Assembly (NCBI RefSeq): GCF_937871615.1
Contig: NZ_CALMPA010000027.1
Coordinates: 1-54,602, forward strand
DNA from: an uncultured Sphingomonas sp.
Lineage (GTDB): Bacteria; Pseudomonadota; Alphaproteobacteria; Sphingomonadales; Sphingomonadaceae
Reading direction: 5' to 3'
Length of the DNA stretch: 54,602 nt
Shown here: in pieces, positions 7,577 to 15,184 of the stretch
Layout of the letters: the number at the start of each line of letters is the position of its first letter
How positions within the stretch are numbered: position 1 is the stretch's first letter
Translations under genes and position numbers: made by a program
Notes under the pieces: model-generated
The model's database searches: none
What the model saw: only the letters and a program-made list of their open reading frames with translations
Told to the model about the DNA's origin: nothing

Positions 7577-8004
7577 AACACCCGGTCAACGATATGATGT
7601 TCGAACTCGCCCGCGTCATCCTCGCTGATCGTCCAGCCGCGCACCGACTGGCCGGCGCGATGCACCGCCTCGGGATCGCCGCACACCAGATAATGCCATT
7701 CTGGCAGCGGCTCGCCCGCCGCGCGCAGGCGATAGGCGCAGGTCGAGGGCAGCCAGTCGATCTGGCGCACGTTGCGGATGGTGAGCCGCACGCATTCGCT
7801 GACAAAGGCGTGGCGGTGGCGATAATCCGAACACCGCCCGCTGCGCCGATCGAGCAGGCGGCAGGCCACGTTGGTGGCGACCAGTTCGCCGGTCTCCTCA
7901 TCCTCCAGCTTGTGGATGCAGCATTTGCCGCAGCCGTCGCACAACGCCTCCCATTGCGCGCGATCGAGCTTTTCAAGCGGCGTATCTTCCCAGAATCGCG
8001 TCAT
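7573..8004 (-). CDS. ycgN: YcgN/UPF0260 family cysteine-cluster protein
   Basis: 143 residues. The family is recognised by FWEDTPLEKLDRAQWEALCDGCGKCCIHKLEDEET at the N-terminus (residues 4 onward). The cluster Cys22, Cys25, Cys28 and Cys29 is followed by further conserved cysteines (NVACRLL, GRCSDY, SECVRL, STCAYR, VCGDP). Such spacing suggests a zinc or Fe-S binding protein (CxxCxxxCC family), but the biological role is unknown. It overlaps both neighbours by four bases and sits between the SCO copper chaperone and the zinc peptidase-like gene. A metal-related function is a reasonable inference and nothing more. Confidence 0.88.
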   Translation of the reverse strand: MTRFWEDTPLEKLDRAQWEALCDGCGKCCIHKLEDEETGELVATNVACRLLDRRSGRCSDYRHRHAFVSECVRLTIRNVRQIDWLPSTCAYRLRAAGEPLPEWHYLVCGDPEAVHRAGQSVRGWTISEDDAGEFEHHIVDRVL

Positions 8005-8579
8005 TTCGCCCAGCGTTCGATATCGTCGGCGATGCCGCGCGGCGGCCCTTCCTGCGGCAGCAGCGCCAGCGGCTTGCCCTCCGGCGACATCAGATAGGCG
8101 GCGCGGCTGTGATCCATCATATAGCCGCCGGGGCCGCCCTTTCCGCGCGCATAATAGACGCCATATTCCTTCGCGATCGCCGCGATCTGCGCCGGGGTTC
8201 CGGTCAGCCCCACCATGCGCGGGTGAAACGCGCTGACGAACTGTTTGAGCACCGCCGGATTGTCCCGCGCCGGATCAATCGTCACGAACACCGGCACGAC
8301 GCGGGCGCCAAGCGCCGGCTGCTCCTTCTCGACGATCTTCAGCGCCGCGCCGATATGCTGCACGTCGAGCGGGCAGACATCGGGGCAGAATGTATAACCG
8401 AAATACATGATGCGATATTTGCCCGCGAAATCCCGCTCGGTCACGGATTTGCCGTTCTGGTCGGTCAGCGTGAACGGGCCGCCGATGCGCGCGCCTTCCA
8501 GCGGCGGGCGCTCCGCCGGCTTGGAGGGCGAGCAGGCCGCGAGCGCGACGGGGACGAGAAAGGCGATGCGCAGATTCAT
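8001..8579 (-). CDS. SCO1/SenC family copper chaperone lipoprotein
   Basis: 192 residues. A lipoprotein signal (PVALAAC, lipidated Cys16) places it at a membrane facing the periplasm. The copper/thiol motif is FCPDVCP (Cys65 and Cys69) with the third ligand His157 in MMDHS. These are the three conserved SCO ligands, so it is probably functional in CuA-site assembly of cytochrome oxidase or as a thiol-disulfide factor. No oxidase genes are in the window. It is the first gene of a three-gene leftward operon. It diverges from the ankyrin gene at 8642 over about 60 bases. Confidence 0.9.
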   Translation of the reverse strand: MNLRIAFLVPVALAACSPSKPAERPPLEGARIGGPFTLTDQNGKSVTERDFAGKYRIMYFGYTFCPDVCPLDVQHIGAALKIVEKEQPALGARVVPVFVTIDPARDNPAVLKQFVSAFHPRMVGLTGTPAQIAAIAKEYGVYYARGKGGPGGYMMDHSRAAYLMSPEGKPLALLPQEGPPRGIADDIERWAK

Positions 8580-8641
8580 GGTGCCGCCAGAGATGATCTG
8601 TTAGAGCCGCAATCGCAACCTGTGTGGAATTTCGACCGCCG

Positions 8642-9238
8642 ATGAAGCGTTTCCTTTTCGCCGCCGCGATCCTTGCCGGCGCATCCGCGCTGCCCGCTCA
8701 TGCGCAGCAGCAATCCCAGAGCTACAAATTCCTTCAGGCCGTGAAGGACGCCAAGGGCGACGAGGTGACCAAGATCCTCGACCAGCCCGGCCAGCGGATC
8801 ATCAACACCCGCGACGTGACGACCGGCGACGGCGCGCTGCACATCGTCATCAGGCGCGGCGACGATAGCTATCTGCGCTATCTGCTGTCGCGCGGAGCCG
8901 ATCCCAATCTGCGCAACGGCAAGGGCGATACGCCGCTGCTGATGGCGGTCCAGCTCGGGCAGAACAATCTGGTCGATACGCTGCTGCTGGTGAAGGCCAA
9001 TCCCAATCTCGCCAATTCGGCTGGGGAGACGCCGCTGATCCGCGCGGTGCAGCGCCGCGATCTGCCGCTGGTGCGCGTGCTGCTCAACGCCGGGGCCGAT
9101 CCCGATCTCACCGACAATATCGCCGGCATGTCCGCGCGCGATTATGCCCATGCCGATTCGCGATCGCCCGCGATCGCCAAGGTGATCGACGAAAAGCCCA
9201 AGACCGCGCCGCGCGCCGTCGCCGGCCCGAAGATGTGA
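8642..9238 (+). CDS. Exported ankyrin-repeat protein
   Basis: 198 residues with a clear Sec signal peptide (MKRFLFAAAILAGASALPAHA, cleavage after AHA). About four ankyrin repeats follow: TGDGALHIVIRRGDDSYLRYL, GDTPLLMAVQLGQNNLVDTLL, GETPLIRAVQRRDLPLVRVLL and a weaker last copy. Ankyrin repeats mediate protein binding, so a periplasmic adaptor is likely, partner unknown. ATG 8642 was chosen because it gives the signal peptide; a GTG at 8624 adds six residues. It is convergent with mmcB, with a hairpin between. Confidence 0.85.
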   Translation: MKRFLFAAAILAGASALPAHAQQQSQSYKFLQAVKDAKGDEVTKILDQPGQRIINTRDVTTGDGALHIVIRRGDDSYLRYLLSRGADPNLRNGKGDTPLLMAVQLGQNNLVDTLLLVKANPNLANSAGETPLIRAVQRRDLPLVRVLLNAGADPDLTDNIAGMSARDYAHADSRSPAIAKVIDEKPKTAPRAVAGPKM

Positions 9239-9249
9239 TGTAGCATCCG

Positions 9250-9280
9250 GCCGGGCTTGCGTTCAGAACGCCGGCCCGGC
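9250..9280. terminator. Nested hairpin between the ankyrin gene and mmcB
   Basis: GCCGGGC (9250-9256) pairs with GCCCGGC (9274-9280), and inside it GCGTT (9259-9263) pairs with AACGC (9267-9271). The structure lies between two convergent genes and overlaps the mmcB stop. It lacks a T-run, so a bidirectional terminator is likely but not certain. Confidence 0.5.
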
Positions 9281-9757
9281 TTCCGGATCGCTCGCCGCGA
9301 TCAGCCGCCGCGCCGCGCGCCGCGCGAACGCCAGCGTGCAGCGTTTGCGCGCATGGCTGGAAAGCGGATCGCTCCGCGCCTCGCGCAGCACCGCCGCGTC
9401 ATAACGGTCGGCGACGATCAGCCCGGTCCGCTCCGGCAGGAACGCCTCGGTCTCGATCGGCGAGACATCGAATCCCGCCGGCACCGCCCAGAAGAATCGG
9501 TCGCAATGATCGAGATAATCGCGCCATTTGGCGTCGCCCAGCAGATCGGCGCGCGACACCTTGATCTCGACGATCGTGATCCGCCCGCGCGCATCGAGCG
9601 CCATCAGATCGGCGCGGCGCCCGCCTTCCAGCGGCACTTCGGGAATCGCGACCAGCTCATGCCGCAACAGCATCCGCGTCACGCCGCGCGCCACGTCCAG
9701 CGCCACCAGCGGCGACGGCGAATCCGCCGGATGCGAAACGGGCGAGGTGATGCTCAC
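9263..9757 (-). CDS. mmcB: MmcB family DNA repair protein (putative nuclease)
   Basis: 164 residues, cytoplasmic. The core EGGRRADLMALDARGRITIVEIKVSR (about residues 44-69) has the D...EIK pattern of PD-(D/E)XK-type nuclease folds. It is the hallmark of MmcB, a mitomycin C resistance protein characterised in Caulobacter. The GTG at 9757 gives MSITSPVSHP. A textbook alphaproteobacterial SOS box lies 13 bases upstream (9770-9784), in agreement with SOS control of the family. No partner gene is adjacent: it lies between convergent or independent genes. Confidence 0.88.
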   Translation of the reverse strand: MSITSPVSHPADSPSPLVALDVARGVTRMLLRHELVAIPEVPLEGGRRADLMALDARGRITIVEIKVSRADLLGDAKWRDYLDHCDRFFWAVPAGFDVSPIETEAFLPERTGLIVADRYDAAVLREARSDPLSSHARKRCTLAFARRAARRLIAASDPEAGPAF

Positions 9758-9769
9758 CCCGCCCGCTTA

Positions 9770-9784
9770 GAACATCTAGTGAAC
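9770..9784 (-). promoter_or_regulatory. LexA (SOS) box GTTC-N7-GTTC upstream of mmcB
   Basis: Read on the minus strand: GTTCACTAGATGTTC, an exact match to the alphaproteobacterial LexA operator GTTC-N7-GTTC. It is 13 bases before the mmcB start, where bound LexA would block transcription or initiation. Confidence 0.78.
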
Positions 9785-9794
9785 GAAAAAAAGA

Positions 9795-10436
9795 TCAGCG
9801 ATAGAAAACGTGGTTGCCGATCGCCGCCACCTTCACCCGGCCCCAGCCCGGCGCGGCGCGGCGGGCGTGGAAATAGAGCGCGTCGCCGACCGAGCCGTCC
9901 CATTCGTCGTTCAGCGCCACCTTGGCGACCGCAAGCGCGGTGCGCCACGCCGGGCGCGACTGATCGACGCCGGGCACGCGACCACCGCGAACGAACGAGA
10001 ACTGGCCCGGCTGGGTGACGACTTCGCAGATCGACTGGCCGAAGCGGCCATTGTCGGCGCGGTTGAGGATCACTTCCGCCACCGCGAGCTGGCCCGCGAG
10101 CGGCTCGCCCTTGGATTCGTAATAGATCGCGCCGGCCAGGCAGCGCAGATTCTCGTCGATCTCGCCCCTGGTCTGCTGCGCGGCCACGGCGGCGGCGAGC
10201 GTGGGATAGGCGACGACATCGTCCTGCTGCGCTTCGGCGGGCGCGGCCTGGGTCGGCGCGGGGGCGGGAAGGGAATTTGGCACGGAATTCGGCATCGCCG
10301 GCACGGAAACCGGCTGGATCGCGGCGATCGTGGCTGGCGCTGTTTCAGCGGCCATACCGGCGCTGCTTCCAGCAGCGAAACCGACGATCGAAAAGGTCAC
10401 AGCCGCGGCAGCCGCGACCCGGGAAGAAAACGACAT
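9795..10436 (-). CDS. SleB-like cell wall hydrolase
   Basis: 213 residues. An N-terminal signal (MSFSSRVAAAAAVTFSIVGF) is followed by an Ala/Pro/Gln-rich linker (about 30-90). The C-terminal Hydrolase_2 (SleB/CwlJ) domain follows: LAGAIYYESKGEPLAGQLAVAEVILNR, then ICEVVTQPGQFSF and GDALYFHA. The catalytic Glu is that of YYESKGE. Family members are lytic transglycosylase-like enzymes; in non-sporulating alphaproteobacteria they remodel peptidoglycan. It is monocistronic by spacing. The 159-bp upstream spacer (10437-10595) shows no promoter I can define. Confidence 0.87.
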   Translation of the reverse strand: MSFSSRVAAAAAVTFSIVGFAAGSSAGMAAETAPATIAAIQPVSVPAMPNSVPNSLPAPAPTQAAPAEAQQDDVVAYPTLAAAVAAQQTRGEIDENLRCLAGAIYYESKGEPLAGQLAVAEVILNRADNGRFGQSICEVVTQPGQFSFVRGGRVPGVDQSRPAWRTALAVAKVALNDEWDGSVGDALYFHARRAAPGWGRVKVAAIGNHVFYR

Positions 10437-10595
10437 TCAACATCAGACATGGGCGGTTGGGACGCGGATGCGCGATCGTAGAGTTACACGACCGGCCGGG
10501 TTCCCCCCCGACTGCGTCACCGAACGGATCGCACCCGCACTCGGCACAACGCTAAAATATGAACGTGGGTTTACTGTTTTTGCAGCGCAACAGAG

Positions 10596-10925
10596 TCAAT
10601 CGTCGCAGATCGTTTCAGCGGCGAACCGTTTCGCCTGCGGGATATCCAGAGCCACCACCCACAGATCGGGATCGCGCTGGCGCCGGCGCTGCCAGTAATC
10701 ATCGAGCGATTCCGCGCGCCCCGCCGCCGGCCCCGACTCGATCAGCGCGGGCCTGCCGTCGGGGCCGATTCCACGCTCCAGCACCAACGATTCCCGCTCG
10801 TCGAGCAGCAGGATCGCGCCCGCCTGGCGATCGCCGCGCGCGCGCACCACGGCGATTCCCCCGGCATCGTTCACGCGTTGCAGCAACGCGCCGACCAGGA
10901 TGTGCGCCGGCAACCGCGCGCTCAT
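10596..10925 (-). CDS. DUF1491 family protein
   Basis: 109 residues, cytoplasmic, no membrane segments. The pattern RLPAHILVGALLQRVNDAGG ... ESLDDYWQRRRQRDPDLWVVALDIP is characteristic of DUF1491, a small alphaproteobacterial family with no known function. It overlaps the thioesterase gene by four bases and is the last member of the long leftward operon beginning at ppsR. Confidence 0.82.
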   Translation of the reverse strand: MSARLPAHILVGALLQRVNDAGGIAVVRARGDRQAGAILLLDERESLVLERGIGPDGRPALIESGPAAGRAESLDDYWQRRRQRDPDLWVVALDIPQAKRFAAETICDD

Positions 10926-11386
10926 GGCGCGCGATATCCCGGCAGCCCGGCGAGCGCGATGCGGCTGCGCATGAAGGTGCCGGTGCCGCGCGCCACCTCC
11001 TCGCCATGCGCGTCGATCAGCCGCGCGTCGCCGACGAAGACGCGGCGGTGCCCGCTGATCCAGCGCCCCTCCGCCACCACCGGCCCTTCGGGCAGCGGGC
11101 GGGTGAACAACAGGCTGAATTGCGTGGTGAGCAGGAAACGATCGGTCACCAGGCTGTTGCAGGCATAGAAAGCGGCATCGTCGAGCATCTTGAAATATGC
11201 CGTGCCGTGGGTCGCCCCGCCGGCGTGGAAATGCCGCTGATCCACCGTGAAGCGGATTCGCGCCACCCCGGCTTCGGGAATCTCCAGCGCCGAATCGAAG
11301 AAACGGTTGATCGGCGCGGCCGCATAGAGCGATTCCAGCGCGCGGAAATGCGCCGCCGCGCCCTCAGGATGCTTCACGCGCCTCAT
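10922..11386 (-). CDS. PaaI-type hotdog-fold thioesterase
   Basis: 154 residues. Single hotdog domain: the central helix motif HFHAGGATHGTAYFKMLDDAAFYA corresponds to the HGG...D active-site region of PaaI/YigI acyl-CoA thioesterases. The catalytic acid is probably one of the Asp pair in MLDD. The substrate cannot be told. The ATG at 11386 makes a 23-base overlap with ptsN; a GTG at 11377 would shorten it. Its operon position behind ptsN suggests translational coupling. Confidence 0.8.
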   Translation of the reverse strand: MRRVKHPEGAAAHFRALESLYAAAPINRFFDSALEIPEAGVARIRFTVDQRHFHAGGATHGTAYFKMLDDAAFYACNSLVTDRFLLTTQFSLLFTRPLPEGPVVAEGRWISGHRRVFVGDARLIDAHGEEVARGTGTFMRSRIALAGLPGYRAP

Positions 11387-11834
11387 CCGCCGCGAGCAAG
11401 GCGTAAAAGGCGTCGAGCGACCCGGCGCCGCGCAGCTTTTCGACGAACGCGCGATCGCGGAACCGGCGGGATACGCGCGCCAGCGCCTTCAGATGCTCCG
11501 CGCCAGCGTCGAACGGCGATACCATCGCGACGACGATATCCACCGGCACGTCATCCACCGCGGCGAAGTCGATCGGCTTCGCCAGCCGCGCGATCAGCAC
11601 CGCGATGCGCGGCACATGGCTCACCCGTGCGTGTGGAATGGCGACGCCGCCGCCGAATCCCGTCGAGCCGAGCCGCTCGCGCTCGGAAAGCGCGGCGGCC
11701 AGCGCGGCGGGATCGAGCGAAAGCGCTTCCCCCATCACGGCGGCGATATGCTGGAACAGGGCCTTCTTGCTCGACGCGACGACGTCGACCAATATCAGGT
11801 CGTGCGACAACAGGTCGCTCAGATCACTGGTCAT
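11364..11834 (-). CDS. ptsN: PTS IIA-like nitrogen-regulatory protein PtsN
   Basis: 156 residues. EIIA(Ntr) accepts phosphate from the nitrogen PTS (PtsP/NPr) and tunes metabolism and potassium handling. The phosphoacceptor His68 lies in GGVAIPHARV, preceded by the typical ERERLGSTGFGGG loop. It directly follows hpf with a 19-base gap, the same pair as in the rpoN-hpf-ptsN loci of other proteobacteria, but rpoN is not here. HolA and PpsR also lie in the window; ptsO and ptsP do not. Confidence 0.93.
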   Translation of the reverse strand: MTSDLSDLLSHDLILVDVVASSKKALFQHIAAVMGEALSLDPAALAAALSERERLGSTGFGGGVAIPHARVSHVPRIAVLIARLAKPIDFAAVDDVPVDIVVAMVSPFDAGAEHLKALARVSRRFRDRAFVEKLRGAGSLDAFYALLAADEAREAS

Positions 11835-11853
11835 GTCGAAATAATACTTCCCC

Positions 11854-12438
11854 TCAGCGCGCTCGCTGCGGCTCCACCCAGCCGATCGTGCCGTCTCCGC
11901 GACGATAGACCATATTATACGCGCCCGTCCCCGAATTCCGGAACAACAGCGCCTGGGTATCGCGCAGATCGAGCATCATCACCGCATCGGAAACGCTGGC
12001 ATCGGGCACATCGACCCGCGTTTCCGCAACGATCAGCGGCGCATCAACAACTTCGTCCTCCACCGCGATTTCGGCGAACAACGTATAGCCGGCATTGTCA
12101 TAGCCATTGGCCTCGGCGATTTCGAGTGCCTTGTCGGCCTGGCGATCCTTCAGCCGGCGCATATAGCGGCGCAACTGCTTTTCGATCCGGCCCGCCGCCC
12201 CGTCGAACGCCAGATGCGCATCCTGCGCGTCATGCCGCCCTTTCAGCACCAGCCCGCGCATCACATGCGCGACGATATCGCATTTGAACCCGATTTCGCG
12301 CGGGCCTTTGCCGAAGGTCACTTCCGCGGAGAGCGCGCGTGAGAAATATTTGTCCGCAATACTCTGGAGGCGATCCTCGACGCGATTGGTGAGCGCTTCG
12401 CCGGTGGCTACCTGGTGACCAGAAACGCGGATATCCAT
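11854..12438 (-). CDS. hpf: Ribosome hibernation promoting factor, long form
   Basis: 194 residues. The N-terminal S30AE domain (MDIRVSGHQVATGEALTNRV ... KCDIVAHVMRG) binds the 30S subunit. The C-terminal extension (about 130-194, ALLFRNSGTGAYNMVYRRGDGTIGWVEP) is the dimerisation module of long HPF, which drives 100S ribosome formation. The ATG at 12438 has a GGAGAG binding site. The open frame continues upstream into dnaQ but without homology. It lies 56 bases behind dnaQ, upstream of ptsN. Confidence 0.94.
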   Translation of the reverse strand: MDIRVSGHQVATGEALTNRVEDRLQSIADKYFSRALSAEVTFGKGPREIGFKCDIVAHVMRGLVLKGRHDAQDAHLAFDGAAGRIEKQLRRYMRRLKDRQADKALEIAEANGYDNAGYTLFAEIAVEDEVVDAPLIVAETRVDVPDASVSDAVMMLDLRDTQALLFRNSGTGAYNMVYRRGDGTIGWVEPQRAR

Positions 12439-12494
12439 CGTCTTCTCTCCACTTAAATCGGCGGCGGGCCTGATCCCCACGCGCCGAAACTGCA

Positions 12495-13187
12495 TCACGC
12501 GGATGCATCGCTCCCCCAAACCGGATTCTTCACCTTCTCCATGAACGCAGCATGGGCGGCTAGTTCCGCCTCGCTTGCAGAAAAAATCCGCGCCGGGCGC
12601 ACGGTGGCGGGCGCCTGCGCGTGCGCGGGCCGGGCAACCTCCGCCCCGCCGTCGCTCACCAGCCCCAGCCCGATCTGGCGCCCGCCGCACAATTCGACAT
12701 AGACCTGCGCCAGCAATTGCGCGTCGAGCAGCGCGCCGTGCAGCACGCGATGCGAACGATCTATGCCGAAGCGCGAGCAGAGCGCATCGAGCGTATGCTT
12801 GGCGCCGGGATGGCGCGATCGCGCGATCGTCAGCGTATCGACCATCCGCGCGGTGTTCACGATCGCGCGCCCGCATTGCTTCAGTTCGCCGTTGAGGAAG
12901 CCGAAGTCGAATCCCGCATTGTGCGCGACGAGTGGCGCATCGCCGATGAATTCGAGCAGCGCCTCCACATTATCGGCGAAGCGCGGCTTATCCGACAGAA
13001 AGGCATCGGACAGGCCATGCACCGCGAACGCCTCCGCCGGCATCGCGCGATCGGGATTGTAATAAGCGTGGAAGGTGCGCCCGGTCTCGACCCGGTTGAC
13101 GATCTCGACGCATCCGATCTCGACCATGCGATCCCCACCGGAAAAGCTGAGCCCGGTGGTTTCGGTATCGAACACTATCTCCCGCAT
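12495..13187 (-). CDS. dnaQ: DNA polymerase III epsilon subunit (proofreading exonuclease)
   Basis: 230 residues. DEDDh 3'-5' exonuclease of the replicative polymerase. Exo I is FDTETTG at residues 5-11, Exo II is AHNAGFDFGFLNGEL, and Exo III is HRVLHGALLDAQLLAQVY with the catalytic His and Asp. The C-terminal 55 residues are the alpha-subunit binding tail. ATG 13187 (MREIVFDTETTG) is standard. It sits 16 bases after coaE. The ppsR-maf-aroE-coaE-dnaQ order next to the origin is conserved in alphaproteobacteria. Confidence 0.95.
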   Translation of the reverse strand: MREIVFDTETTGLSFSGGDRMVEIGCVEIVNRVETGRTFHAYYNPDRAMPAEAFAVHGLSDAFLSDKPRFADNVEALLEFIGDAPLVAHNAGFDFGFLNGELKQCGRAIVNTARMVDTLTIARSRHPGAKHTLDALCSRFGIDRSHRVLHGALLDAQLLAQVYVELCGGRQIGLGLVSDGGAEVARPAHAQAPATVRPARIFSASEAELAAHAAFMEKVKNPVWGSDASA

Positions 13188-13203
13188 AAGGCCGTTATCG
13201 GCC

Positions 13204-13788
13204 TTACGCGCGCGACAGGCAAGCGATGACAGCACGCACCGCGGCGCGGGTTTCCTCCAGCGGGACATCGGTGGGGATGATGAAATCGGCGCGCGCGCGC
13301 TTTTCCGCGTCGGGCGTCTGCCGGGCGAGGATCGCGTCGAACTTCGCGGGCGTCATCCCCGCCCGCTCGAGCGTGCGCGCGCGCTGCACATCGCTCGCGG
13401 CGGATACCACCGCCACCTTGTCCACCGCGCGCTCCCCGCCGGTTTCGAACAGCAAGGGGATATCGAACAGCACGATTTGCGCATCGGCATGATCGGCAAG
13501 GAAACGCGCGCGTTCCGCCCTGACGGCGGGGTGGACGATCGCTTCCAGCGCCTTCATCGCCGCATCGTCGCCCAGCACCGCCGCGCCAAGCTTCTGCCGA
13601 TCGACCCCGCCGGCCCCGGTCGTGCCGGGAAAGCGCGCCTCGATCGCGGGAACCACCGCGCCGCCCGGCCCTTGCAAGCGATGAACGGCGGCATCGGCAT
13701 CGAACACCGGCACGCCCTCTGCGGCGAACATCGCCGCCACGGTTGATTTGCCCATCCCGATCGAGCCGGTGAGGCCGAGGCGGATCAT
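13204..13788 (-). CDS. coaE: Dephospho-CoA kinase
   Basis: 194 residues. Last step of coenzyme A synthesis: phosphorylates the 3'-OH of dephospho-CoA. The P-loop GLTGSIGMGKST starts at residue 5. FDADAAVHRL is the acceptor-binding DAD motif, and IPLLFETGGE and the lid RxxxQ (LARQTPDAEKRARADF) are present. It overlaps aroE by four bases. Full length for the family. Confidence 0.96.
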   Translation of the reverse strand: MIRLGLTGSIGMGKSTVAAMFAAEGVPVFDADAAVHRLQGPGGAVVPAIEARFPGTTGAGGVDRQKLGAAVLGDDAAMKALEAIVHPAVRAERARFLADHADAQIVLFDIPLLFETGGERAVDKVAVVSAASDVQRARTLERAGMTPAKFDAILARQTPDAEKRARADFIIPTDVPLEETRAAVRAVIACLSRA

Positions 13789-14597
13789 CGCGTCAGCAAC
13801 GCGCGCAGCGCCTCATCATGCTCGCGCGGGGCGGGCTGGCCGAAGAACAGCTCGAACGCCATCGCCGCCTGGCCGATCAGCATCTCCAACCCGTCGATCG
13901 TCTCCAGCCCGCGCGCCTCGGCCTGTCGCAACAGCGCGGTCTCCAGCGGGGCATAAACGATGTCATAGACGATCGCGTCCTCGGGCAGCGGCGTGAGATC
14001 CACCTCAAGCGGCGGCTGCCCCTTCATGCCGAGCGCGCTGGTATTGACGACGAGCGCCGCCGGGGGGAGCGGGGCGGTGAGCGGCAGCGCATCGCCCTTC
14101 AGCCCGAACCGCGCGAGCAGTGCGGCGCCCTTCAACGGGCTGCGGTTGAGGATCGTCACCCGCCCGACGCCGGCGCGGGCAAGCGCGAACAGCACCGCGC
14201 GCGCCGCGCCGCCCGCCCCGATCACCACCGCCGGGGCGCCCGCCAGATCGACCTCGCTGAGCGGGGCGTAGAATCCTGCCGCATCGGTGTTGGTGCCGAA
14301 AACGCGGCCTTCCGCGTCGCGCACGATCGTGTTCATCGCGCCGATCGAGTTGCGCACATCGCCCGGATCGTCGACCAGATCGAGCATCGCGATCTTGTGC
14401 GGGATCGTCACGTTGCACCCGCGCCACGCGGGATCATCACGCCGCTCGGCGATAAACCGCGCGAGATCGTCCGGCATCACATGCGTGGCGCGGTAATCGG
14501 CGGCGATGCCCAGCTTCTCCAGCCAGAATCCATGGATCGCCGGCGATTTGGAATGCGCGATCGGATCGCCGATCACCTCGGCATAGGGACGATTCAT
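13785..14597 (-). CDS. aroE: Shikimate dehydrogenase (NADP+)
   Basis: 270 residues. Reduces 3-dehydroshikimate in the aromatic amino acid pathway. Substrate motif DPIAHSKSPAIHGFW is followed by NVTIPHK (catalytic Lys) and GTNTDAAGF (catalytic Asp). The NADP fold has GAGGAARAV and the NRSPLKG loop whose Arg favours NADP. The start at ATG 14597 overlaps maf by four bases; the open frame upstream lies within maf and is not used. Confidence 0.95.
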   Translation of the reverse strand: MNRPYAEVIGDPIAHSKSPAIHGFWLEKLGIAADYRATHVMPDDLARFIAERRDDPAWRGCNVTIPHKIAMLDLVDDPGDVRNSIGAMNTIVRDAEGRVFGTNTDAAGFYAPLSEVDLAGAPAVVIGAGGAARAVLFALARAGVGRVTILNRSPLKGAALLARFGLKGDALPLTAPLPPAALVVNTSALGMKGQPPLEVDLTPLPEDAIVYDIVYAPLETALLRQAEARGLETIDGLEMLIGQAAMAFELFFGQPAPREHDEALRALLTR

Positions 14598-15184
14598 ACC
14601 AGCAACACCCCGCGTTCGCGCAGATAGGAAAGCACCGGCAGCAGCGGCATCCCGAGCACGGTGAACTGGCTGCCCTCGATCCGGCTGAACAATTGCACCC
14701 CCGGCCCCTCGACCCGGTAACAGCCGACGCAGCCGGCGATCGCCGGCCATTCCACGTCGAGATAGGCCTCGATAAACGCCGCCGTCAGCGGGCGGACGAA
14801 CATCCGCGCGCGATCCACCTGCCGCCACACCGGGCGGCCACCTTCGGCGATCACCGCCGCGCTCACCAGATCGTGGCGCTTGCCCGCCATCAGCGTCAGA
14901 TGCTCGGCGGCCTGTTCGCGCGTTTCGGGCTTGTCGAGGATCGTGCCGTCTTCCAGCACCGCGAGCGAATCCGATCCCAGCACCAGCGCCTGCGGATCGC
15001 GCTGCGACACTTTCAGCGCCTTCAGTTCGGCCAGCGCATCGGCGAGATCGCGCGGGTGTCGCCCGGCCAGCGCCGCCTTTGCCGCCGCCTCGTCGACATG
15101 GGCCGGCTGCGCGGTGAACGGCACGCCCGCCGCCTCCAGCATCGCGCGGCGCGAGGCGGATTGCGAGGCGAGGATCAGCTTCAT
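14594..15184 (-). CDS. maf: Maf-type nucleoside triphosphate pyrophosphatase
   Basis: 196 residues. Maf proteins hydrolyse dTTP/UTP or modified nucleotides (house-cleaning) and are tied to septum control. LILASQSASRRAMLEAAGV is the N-terminal nucleotide-binding signature, GSDSLAVLEDGTILDKP holds the catalytic Asp region and GKRHDLVSAA follows. The second motif GSDS rather than GADT suggests the YceF-like subgroup (7-methyl-GTP), but that is a guess. Four-base overlaps on both sides. Confidence 0.92.
   Translation of the reverse strand: MKLILASQSASRRAMLEAAGVPFTAQPAHVDEAAAKAALAGRHPRDLADALAELKALKVSQRDPQALVLGSDSLAVLEDGTILDKPETREQAAEHLTLMAGKRHDLVSAAVIAEGGRPVWRQVDRARMFVRPLTAAFIEAYLDVEWPAIAGCVGCYRVEGPGVQLFSRIEGSQFTVLGMPLLPVLSYLRERGVLLV

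Noticed and set aside
12439-12876. Long N-terminal extension of HPF
   Set aside because: It runs into dnaQ on the same strand; the ATG at 12438 has a good binding site and the family N-terminus.
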